Part shown: positions 42,095 through 48,422 of the stretch, one piece after another
Layout of the letters: each line of letters begins with the position of its first letter
Numbering within the stretch: the stretch's first letter is position 1
NCBI GenBank assembly: GCA_903861185.1
Contig: CAIOTK010000147.1
Location: 1-50,306 of the forward strand
DNA: 50,306 nucleotides
Origin: an uncultured Opitutia bacterium
Lineage (GTDB): Bacteria; Verrucomicrobiota; Verrucomicrobiia; Opitutales; Opitutaceae
Direction: 5' to 3'
Notes under the pieces: generated by a model
Seen by the model: the letters and a program-made list of their open reading frames with translations, nothing else
What the model was told of the DNA's origin: nothing
Databases searched by the model: none
Program-made: the position numbers and the translations under genes

Positions 42095-43318
42095 ATGGAC
42101 ATCCAACGCGACAAGCGCGGCGGCGAACTGATTTTGATCCTGCGGGGCCGGCTCGATGCGAGCTGGGCCGGCCACGTGGCCGACGCCCTCACGGCGGCGA
42201 TCCGGGACGGGGAGCACCACCTGCGGACCGAGATGTCGGCCGTGGGCTACGTGAGTTCAGCGGGGCTGCGCACCCTGCTCACCGCCCACCGGCAGGCGAA
42301 GTCCATCGGCGGCAGCTTCGGGGTGCTCGCGCCCTCACTCGCCGTGCGTGAAGTTCTGGAGTTGGCGGGCCTCGAGCAGCTCATCACGACCCCGGCGCCG
42401 GCCGCTGCCCCCGCCGTTTCGGTCGCGACGCGCGTCCACGAGGGCGCGGCGGCACGGCACGAACTGCACCCCGTAGCCGGGGCGCGGCCGGGCGGACTCC
42501 GCGTGCGGATCACCGGCGAAGCAGGCCGGCTGCTCCACGGGGCAACCCCGGAAGCACTCTGCCCCACCCGCTTCGGCCCGGGAACCTTCGCCCTTGGCGT
42601 GGGCGCACTGGGCCCCGACGCGGCGGACAGCCGCAGCCGGCTCGGCGAACTGCTAGCCGCCGGGGGCGCCGCCGCTTACCAGCCGACGGACGGGCCGGGG
42701 CGGCCGGATTTCGTGGTGACCGAGCGCGGCCTCGAGCCGTCCGGCCACCTCCTACTCGGGCTGGCGGGCGAGGGTGACTTCGCCCTGCTCTCCCGCTTCA
42801 CCCCGATGGGTGACCGCCGTTCCGTGCCGCTCGCGGCGCTGGCGGCCGAGGCGCTCGCACTGGGCGCGGCACCCGCGGTCGCTTTCGTCGCCGTCGTCGA
42901 GTCCGCAGGCCTCGTCGGCGCCACCCTGCGCCAGTCACCCGCCGCGGGGACCGGCGCGGACGAGCGCTTCGCTTTTCCGGCCGTGCGGGACTGGCTGTCG
43001 TTCACGCCGGAACGCTCCTTCCGCGACTCGACGGCCCTGCTGGCGGGCGTGGTGGCGCGCGCGGGCACGCCCTTCGAGCCCTTGCTGCGGCCACTCGGCG
43101 GGGACGGCCTCCGGGCGCACGTCCACGCGGCGGTCTTCCCCTACCGTCCCGTGCGGCAGGGCGCGGTCGAACTGGCGGCAACCGTCCGCGAGTTGTTCGA
43201 CGGTCAGGGCCTCCAAGCAATCCTGCATCTACTCGCCGATCCGCGGGGCGCGGGCGGGGCGGGCGACAGCGAATTCCTCCGCGGCGCACTCTGGTGCGCC
43301 CCGGCTCATCCAGCCTGA
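42095..43318 (+). CDS. STAS-domain protein with unrecognised C-terminal domain
   Basis: 407 residues, 4 bp after the binding-protein gene. Residues 1-100 are a STAS domain of the anti-sigma-antagonist type: ELILILRGRLDASWAGHVADAL and YVSSAGLRTLLTAHRQAKSIGG, with the phospho-acceptor position Ser54/55. It aligns with the free STAS protein at 45519 without gaps at these sites. After an Ala/Pro linker (about 102-115), residues 130-405 form a region I do not recognise (HLLLGLAGEGDFALLSRFTPMGDRRSVPLAAL, FAFPAVRDWLSFTPERSF, HVHAAVFPYRPVRQGAVEL). It has no membrane segment. Lying between the transporter binding protein and permease genes, it may link the transporter to partner switching; this is inference. 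Confidence 0.82.
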   Translation: MDIQRDKRGGELILILRGRLDASWAGHVADALTAAIRDGEHHLRTEMSAVGYVSSAGLRTLLTAHRQAKSIGGSFGVLAPSLAVREVLELAGLEQLITTPAPAAAPAVSVATRVHEGAAARHELHPVAGARPGGLRVRITGEAGRLLHGATPEALCPTRFGPGTFALGVGALGPDAADSRSRLGELLAAGGAAAYQPTDGPGRPDFVVTERGLEPSGHLLLGLAGEGDFALLSRFTPMGDRRSVPLAALAAEALALGAAPAVAFVAVVESAGLVGATLRQSPAAGTGADERFAFPAVRDWLSFTPERSFRDSTALLAGVVARAGTPFEPLLRPLGGDGLRAHVHAAVFPYRPVRQGAVELAATVRELFDGQGLQAILHLLADPRGAGGAGDSEFLRGALWCAPAHPA

Positions 43319-43334
43319 CCTCCACCGTCCCGCC

Positions 43335-44261
43335 ATGACCCTCCTCCTCGGCGCGCTGACCCTCGGCCTGATCCTCTCGCTCCTCGCGATGGGCGTGTAC
43401 GTCTCGTTCCGGATCTTCTCGATCCCGGACATCACCACGGACGGCTCCATCACCCTCGGTGCCGCGGTGGCCGCGGTGCTCCTAGTGGGGGGCACATCCC
43501 CCATCTTCGCGACGGCGGCCGGCGCGCTCGCCGGGGCCGTCGCGGGCGCGTTGGCAGGGGTGATCCACACCCGCTTCAAGATCAATTCCCTGCTCGCCGG
43601 CATTCTCGTGATGACGGCCCTGTACTCGGTGAACCTGCACGTGATGGGCCGCAGCAACGTGCCGTTGCTGCAGGCCAACAGCTTCGCCACGCAGGGCGAG
43701 CGCCTCGGGCAAGCCCTATTCGGCGCCGGGCCGCTGCACGTGCTCGGCTGGCCGGTGACCCCCGGCGACCTCGCGGTCCTCACCCTCGCGTTCCTCGCGG
43801 CGGTCGCGGCCGGCGTGGTCCTCTACCTCTTCTTTCGTACCGACGTCGGCACGGCGATGCGGGCGACCGGCGATAACCCGCAGATGGTCCGGGCGCTCGG
43901 GGCCGACGTCGATCGCTACACCATCCTCGGCCTCGCCCTCTCCAACGGCCTGGTCGCGTTATCTGGCGCGCTGCTCGCACAGTACCAAGGCTTCGCCGAC
44001 GCCCAGATGGGCATCGGGATGATCGTGTGGGGTCTCGCCAGTGTGATCATCGGCGAGGCGCTGACCGGCACCCGGAGTCTCGGCCTCGCCCTCGCCGGCG
44101 CCGTACTCGGCTCCGTGCTGTTCCGCCTGCTGGTCGCCGTGGCCCTGCGCTGGGGCCTCAACCCGAACGACCTCAAACTCATCACCGCCCTGTTCGTCTT
44201 TTCCGCGTTGGTCCTCCCGCGCCTCCTCGCCCGCCGGCGGGGCGGCGCCCCGGCCGCCTGA
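43335..44261 (+). CDS. ABC transporter permease (TrpY/LivH-like)
   Basis: 308 residues from ATG 43335; the track ORF at 42774 starts inside the upstream gene in another frame. A BPD_transp_2-type permease with about eight to nine transmembrane helices: LLLGALTLGLILSLLAMGVYVSFRIFSIPDITTDGSITLGAAVAAV is the typical start of permeases paired with ABC_sub_bind proteins. GTAMRATGDNPQMVRALGADVDRYTILGLALSNGLVALSGALLAQYQGFADAQMGIGMIVWGLASVIIGEAL carries the cytoplasmic coupling loop. It forms the channel with the ATPase encoded next, 4 bp downstream. Confidence 0.93.
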   Translation: MTLLLGALTLGLILSLLAMGVYVSFRIFSIPDITTDGSITLGAAVAAVLLVGGTSPIFATAAGALAGAVAGALAGVIHTRFKINSLLAGILVMTALYSVNLHVMGRSNVPLLQANSFATQGERLGQALFGAGPLHVLGWPVTPGDLAVLTLAFLAAVAAGVVLYLFFRTDVGTAMRATGDNPQMVRALGADVDRYTILGLALSNGLVALSGALLAQYQGFADAQMGIGMIVWGLASVIIGEALTGTRSLGLALAGAVLGSVLFRLLVAVALRWGLNPNDLKLITALFVFSALVLPRLLARRRGGAPAA

Positions 44262-44265
44262 TCCC

Positions 44266-45078
44266 ATGCTCGAGCTCCAAGGCCTCCGCCAGACGTTCAA
44301 TCCCGGTACCGTGAACGAGGTGCGCGCCCTCCAAGGCGTGGACCTCACGTTGGACGAGGGCTCGTTCATCGTCGTGCTCGGCACCAACGGATCGGGCAAA
44401 TCCACCCTGCTCAACGCGGTGGCGGGCTCCTTTTTCGTCGACGAGGGTCGCATCCGCCTCGACGGCCACGATGTCACTCGCTGGCCCGAGCACCGGCGCG
44501 CGAGCCTGATCGGCCGCGTGTTTCAGAACCCCTTCAGCGGGACCGCGCCCGGGATGTCCATCGCCGAGAACTTCGCGCTCGCCGCCCGCCGCGGCCGGGC
44601 CCGCGGGCTCGGCTGGGCCCTCGCTCCCGACCTGATGGGCGCGCTGCGGGAACGCGTGGCCGGACTGCGGATGGGCCTCGAGAACCGCCTCGACAACGCC
44701 ATCGGCTCGCTCTCCGGCGGCCAGCGCCAAGCCCTCACCCTGCTGATGGCGACCTGGCTTCGCCCCCGCCTACTGCTCCTCGACGAACACACCGCTGCCC
44801 TCGACCCCAAGAGCGCGGACCAGGTCATCAGCCTCTCTGACGAGGTAATCCGGCGGGACGGCCTCACCACCCTGATGGTGACGCACTCGATGGCGCAGGC
44901 CGTGGCCTACGGCGACCGCATCATTATGATGCACCGCGGCCAAGTCGTGCACGACTTCCGCGGCGCCGAGAAACGCCGTCTGCGGCAGGAGGACCTGATC
45001 GACCGCTTCGACGAAATCCGCCGCCGTGAGCAACTCGACGAGGGTGCAGCGGCGATGCTGCGGGAGCTTTACGTCTGA
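44266..45078 (+). CDS. ABC transporter ATP-binding protein (TrpZ-like)
   Basis: 270 residues. Complete ATPase: Walker A GTNGSGKST (39-47), Q-loop GRVFQNPFSGTAPGMSIAENFALAARRG, signature LSGGQRQALTLLMATWLRP, Walker B LLLLDEHTAALDPKSA and switch His in LMVTHSMAQAV. DEHTAALDPK is characteristic of the ATPases that accompany ABC_sub_bind binding proteins. Forms the importer with the two preceding transport genes, although a STAS gene intervenes. Three bases separate it from the HATPase gene. Confidence 0.95.
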   Translation: MLELQGLRQTFNPGTVNEVRALQGVDLTLDEGSFIVVLGTNGSGKSTLLNAVAGSFFVDEGRIRLDGHDVTRWPEHRRASLIGRVFQNPFSGTAPGMSIAENFALAARRGRARGLGWALAPDLMGALRERVAGLRMGLENRLDNAIGSLSGGQRQALTLLMATWLRPRLLLLDEHTAALDPKSADQVISLSDEVIRRDGLTTLMVTHSMAQAVAYGDRIIMMHRGQVVHDFRGAEKRRLRQEDLIDRFDEIRRREQLDEGAAAMLRELYV

Positions 45079-45081
45079 ACG

Positions 45082-45513
45082 ATGTCCGCCGCGGTCCAGT
45101 TGCTCCCCCTCACGAGCTCGCTCGAGGAAATCCCGGGTCTGGCGGACGCGGTGGAGGCGTTCTGTGCCCCCCTCGAACCCGGGCCGCGCGACCTCCACGC
45201 CCTCCAGTTGGCCCTCGAGGAGGCCGTCACCAACGTGATCACCCACGGCTACGGGGAACAGCCCGGACACGCCTTCACCCTCGAGCTCCGGCGCGAGGAA
45301 CGGCGGGTGACCGCCGTGCTCACGGACGACGCGCCCGCCTACGATCCCCTCGCTCGGGCGGAGGTGGACATCCACGCGCCCCTTGCCGAACGCGCCATCG
45401 GCGGGCTCGGGGTGCACCTCGTGAAAAAGCTGATGGACTCCGCAGGCTACGAGCGTCGGGATGGCCGCAACGTCCTGACCCTCGTCCGCACCTTCGCCCC
45501 TCCCGCCCCCTGA
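45082..45513 (+). CDS. RsbW-like ATP-binding protein (anti-sigma-type serine kinase fold)
   Basis: 143 residues, a HATPase_c_2 domain without a dimerisation or sensor part. The N-box is LALEEAVTNVITHGYGE (Glu46/47, Asn51), the G1 region is AVLTDDAPAYDP, and the G2-like segment is IGGLGVHLVKKLMDSAGYERRDGRNVLTL. Proteins of this kind phosphorylate STAS antagonists on Ser/Thr and hold a sigma factor or another partner. The STAS target is encoded 5 bp downstream (45519) and a second STAS upstream (42095); a PP2C phosphatase is in the same operon. No sigma factor gene is present in the window. Confidence 0.9.
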   Translation: MSAAVQLLPLTSSLEEIPGLADAVEAFCAPLEPGPRDLHALQLALEEAVTNVITHGYGEQPGHAFTLELRREERRVTAVLTDDAPAYDPLARAEVDIHAPLAERAIGGLGVHLVKKLMDSAGYERRDGRNVLTLVRTFAPPAP

Positions 45514-45518
45514 TCCTT

Positions 45519-45854
45519 ATGGAAATCACCGCCTCGACCCAGAATGACATCACGGTACTGGCCCTGCAGGGCCGCCTCGATGGCCTCGCCAGTCCCCAAT
45601 TGGAGCAGCGGCTGGACGCCCTAGTCGCAGCCGGTACGCGCAAGGTGGTGCTCGACTGCTCCGCGCTCAACTACGTGAGCAGCGCCGGTCTGCGCGTTTT
45701 CCTCGGTGGCGCCAAGAAGCTCAAGTCCGCGGGCGGCCGCGCGGCGTTCGCCGCCCTCACCCCGGCGGTGCACGAGGTCTTCGAGTTGTCCGGATTCCTT
45801 GAGGTCTTGGCCGTCCACCCCTCAGCCGCCGCTGCCGCCGCCAGCCTCGCCTGA
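45519..45854 (+). CDS. STAS-domain anti-anti-sigma factor (RsbV-like)
   Basis: 111 residues, a single STAS domain. DITVLALQGRLDGLASPQLEQRLDALVAAGTRKVVLDCSALNYVSSAGLRVFLGGAKKLKSAGG matches RsbV/SpoIIAA proteins, with the phosphorylatable Ser at 54/55 in NYVSSAGLR. In partner switching the unphosphorylated form binds the RsbW-like kinase and frees its other client; the PP2C protein at 46930 would dephosphorylate it. The Ala-rich tail (PSAAAAAASLA) is probably disordered. Two bases separate it from the GPP34 gene. Confidence 0.93.
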   Translation: MEITASTQNDITVLALQGRLDGLASPQLEQRLDALVAAGTRKVVLDCSALNYVSSAGLRVFLGGAKKLKSAGGRAAFAALTPAVHEVFELSGFLEVLAVHPSAAAAAASLA

Positions 45855-45856
45855 CG

Positions 45857-46522
45857 ATGATCCCGTCCCACCAGCTCACCTTCGTCGAGGAGATCGCGCT
45901 CCTCGCCCTCGACGACGCCACCGGCAAGCGCCTGCCGATGCCGACCCTCGGCTTCAGCTACGCTCTCGCCGGCGCCGCGCTCTGTGATCTCTTCCATCTG
46001 GGCCGGATCGACACGGACCCCGCCGCGCTGACCGTGCTGAGCACGGCGCCGACGGGGGATCCGATTCTGGATGAGGTGCTGAAGGTTCTCGCCGCGGCCC
46101 GGACCCCGGAGCCCGTCGGCTCCTGGCTCGGCGTGCTCGCCCAACGCTCTGCCTGGCTGGAAGCCGCGGCGGATGACCGGTTGGTGGAGCGCGGGATCCT
46201 GCGGCGCGAGGAGAACAAGGTGCTCTGGGTCTTCGGGGTTCGCCGCTATCCGACGGTGGACAACCACGAGCGGGTCGAGGTGCGCACCCGCCTCCGCACG
46301 CTGATCCTCGGCGACGATCTTCCCGACCCTCGTGACGCGACGCTGCTGAGCCTGCTCTGCGCCTGCCAGCTCGCCGCGGTGATTTTCCGCGGCCCCGAGT
46401 ACAACGCCCGTGCCGACCGCCTCGCCTCCCTTGCGAAGATGGACCTCGTTGGCCGGGAGGTCTCCCGCGCGATCGACGCCCTGGGCAAGGCCCTCCTCGG
46501 TGCCTCGCCGCTGCGCCTCTGA
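45857..46522 (+). CDS. GPP34 (Golgi phosphoprotein 3-like) family protein
   Basis: 221 residues, full length for the GPP34 family (PF05719). Typical features are the N-terminal LTFVEEIALLALDDATGKRLP, then SYALAGAALCDLFHLGRIDTD, LERGILR-like LVERGILRREENKVLWVFGVRRYPTVDNHERVEVRTRLRTLILGDDLPDPRDATLLSLLCACQL, and a helical C-terminus. Eukaryotic GOLPH3 binds phosphoinositides and glycosyltransferases. Bacterial members are common in actinomycetes and mostly uncharacterised. Its place 2 bp after an RsbV-like gene and before a response regulator is unusual and suggests it is an effector or client of the switch, perhaps at the membrane; this is inference. Confidence 0.85.
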   Translation: MIPSHQLTFVEEIALLALDDATGKRLPMPTLGFSYALAGAALCDLFHLGRIDTDPAALTVLSTAPTGDPILDEVLKVLAAARTPEPVGSWLGVLAQRSAWLEAAADDRLVERGILRREENKVLWVFGVRRYPTVDNHERVEVRTRLRTLILGDDLPDPRDATLLSLLCACQLAAVIFRGPEYNARADRLASLAKMDLVGREVSRAIDALGKALLGASPLRL

Positions 46523-46534
46523 CCCCGCCCTCCG

Positions 46535-46915
46535 ATGCCCAAGATCCTCCTTGTCGAAGACAATGAGATGAACCGCGATATGCTGTCGCGGCGCCTCCTC
46601 CGCCGCGGCTACGAGGTCGTGATCGCCGTCGACGGCCAACAGGGCGTGGACCTCGCCGGCACGACCCAGCCGAACGTGATCTTGATGGATATGAGTCTGC
46701 CGGTGATCGACGGGTGGGAGGCGACGCGCCGGATCAAGGCGGACCCCGCGACCAAGGCCATCCCGGTGATCGCCCTGACCGCGCACGCGATGGCCGGCGA
46801 CCGCGAGCAGGCGCTCGCGGCCGGGTGCGACGACTACGACACTAAGCCGATCGACCTCACCCGCCTCCTGCCCAAGATCGAGAAGTACGCCGGGCCCGGC
46901 ACCCCAGCGGCCTAA
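46535..46915 (+). CDS. Single-domain response regulator (CheY/DivK-like)
   Basis: 126 residues, one receiver domain and no output domain. MPKILLVEDNEMNRDMLSRRLLRRGYEV gives the acidic pair and the DivK-like ExNxxNRDML start. The phospho-acceptor is Asp52 (VILMDMSLPVIDGWE), the switch Thr lies in IALTAHAM, and Lys104 is in DTKPID. It probably receives phosphate from the histidine kinase at 48423 or passes it through the HisKA-receiver protein encoded next. 14 bp precede the following gene. Confidence 0.94.
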   Translation: MPKILLVEDNEMNRDMLSRRLLRRGYEVVIAVDGQQGVDLAGTTQPNVILMDMSLPVIDGWEATRRIKADPATKAIPVIALTAHAMAGDREQALAAGCDDYDTKPIDLTRLLPKIEKYAGPGTPAA

Positions 46916-46929
46916 CGCGCCGCCGCCCG

Positions 46930-48399
46930 ATGTCCGACCAAACCGACCGCTCGTCGCTCTCGCACCTGCGGCACGACCTCCGGACGCCGCTCAACCAGAT
47001 CATCGGCTACAGCGAGTTGCTAGCCGAGGAGGCCGCGGACGCCGGGCACGAGACCTACGCACCTGACCTCCAGCGCATCCGCGGCGCCGCCCGACAGCTG
47101 CTGGAGCTGATCAACCGCAACCTCACCGACGAGCGGGTCACCCTCGCGGGCGAGATCATCGCGGCCACCGCGCCCGCTGCCGCCCCGGCCGCCGGTTCCG
47201 CCCCGCCGCTCGCGGCCGCGGAGGACGCGCGCGCCCCGATCACGGGACGAATCCTCGTCGTGGACGACCAGCCCGGGAACCGGGATATGCTGGCCCGGCA
47301 ACTCGAGCGTCAGGGCCACACAACCTCCGTTGCCGGGGACGGCCGCGAGGCCCTCGAGCGCCTGCGCGCCGCCCCCCACGACCTTGTCTTACTCGACCTG
47401 ATGATGCCGGTGCTCGACGGCCACGGCACGCTCGCCGAGATGAAAGCGGACCCCGCGCTCAGCCACCTGCCGGTCATTATGATCTCGGCGCTCGATGAGC
47501 TGGGCAGCGTCGTGCGTTGCATCGAGCGGGGAGCAGAAGATTACCTGCCCAAGCCCTTCAACCCGACGCTGCTGCGGGCCCGCATCGGGGCCGGCCTCGA
47601 GAAGAAGCGGTTCCGCGACCAGGAGCGGGCCTACGTCCGCACCATCGAGGAGACCCAGCAGCGCCTGCAGGCGGAACTGCAGGAAGCGGAGAACTACGTC
47701 CGGTCAATTTTACCCCCGCCCCTCACCTCCGGACCGGTGCGCTCGGAGTGGCTCCTCGTGCCCTCCACCGAACTCGGCGGTGACGCCTTCGGCCACCACT
47801 GGATCGATCCGGACCACCTCGCGATCTACCTGCTCGACGTCTGCGGGCACGGGGTGGGCGCCGCCCTGCTCTCAGTGACGGCGGGCAACGTGCTCCGGCA
47901 CGGGTCGCTTCCGGGCGTAGACTTCCGGGACCCGGGCGCGGTGCTCACCGCCCTCAACGAAGTCTTTCTGATGGAGAACCAGAACGGGATGTACTTCACC
48001 ATCTGGTACGGCGTCTGGTCGCCCTCGTCGCGCCGGTTGCGCCTCGCGAGCGCCGGGCACCCCGCGGCGCTGCTCGCCACGCCGGCGGGCGCGGAGCGGA
48101 AGGTCGAGCGCCTGCGGGGCCCGGGAATGATTCTGGGCGGGATGAGCGGCACCGTGTACCGGACCCTGGAGCGGGCGATCCCCGCGGGAGCGCAGCTCTA
48201 CGTGGTGAGCGACGGCACCTTCGAGATCACCCTGCCCTCAGGCGAGATGTGGCCGGTGACGGACTTCGAGCAGCACTTCACCGCGCCGCCCACGGGCACC
48301 GCCGCGGAGGACCTCGCCGCCTTGCTCGCCCGCGCCCGCGCGCTGCGCGGCGCGACCATGCTAGACGACGACTTCTCGATCATGCGCCTGGACCTCTGA
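46930..48399 (+). CDS. HisKA-receiver-PP2C (SpoIIE/RsbU-type) phosphatase without HATPase domain
   Basis: 489 residues in four parts. Residues about 9-68 are a HisKA-like dimerisation helix pair with phospho-His15 (LRHDLRTPLNQIIGYSELL). Residues 105-220 are a receiver with Asp156 (LVLLDLMMPVLDG) and Lys208. Residues about 225-260 form a coiled coil. Residues about 265-489 are a PP2C/SpoIIE phosphatase with metal Asp motifs ELGGDAFG, LLDVCGHGVGAALLS, VVSDGTFE and DDDFSIM. No HATPase lies between HisKA and receiver; the gap is an Ala/Pro linker. The HisKA part resembles that of the kinase encoded next, suggesting heterodimerisation or phosphotransfer. It should dephosphorylate the STAS proteins of the operon. 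Confidence 0.92.
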   Translation: MSDQTDRSSLSHLRHDLRTPLNQIIGYSELLAEEAADAGHETYAPDLQRIRGAARQLLELINRNLTDERVTLAGEIIAATAPAAAPAAGSAPPLAAAEDARAPITGRILVVDDQPGNRDMLARQLERQGHTTSVAGDGREALERLRAAPHDLVLLDLMMPVLDGHGTLAEMKADPALSHLPVIMISALDELGSVVRCIERGAEDYLPKPFNPTLLRARIGAGLEKKRFRDQERAYVRTIEETQQRLQAELQEAENYVRSILPPPLTSGPVRSEWLLVPSTELGGDAFGHHWIDPDHLAIYLLDVCGHGVGAALLSVTAGNVLRHGSLPGVDFRDPGAVLTALNEVFLMENQNGMYFTIWYGVWSPSSRRLRLASAGHPAALLATPAGAERKVERLRGPGMILGGMSGTVYRTLERAIPAGAQLYVVSDGTFEITLPSGEMWPVTDFEQHFTAPPTGTAAEDLAALLARARALRGATMLDDDFSIMRLDL

Positions 48400-48422
48400 A
48401 GGCCGCCGGCGCCACTTTCCCG

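Noticed and set aside
42480-43318. FIST-type sensor domain in the C-terminal part of the STAS fusion protein
   Set aside because: I considered it because FIST and STAS proteins share signalling contexts, but no FIST signature was visible; left as unrecognised.
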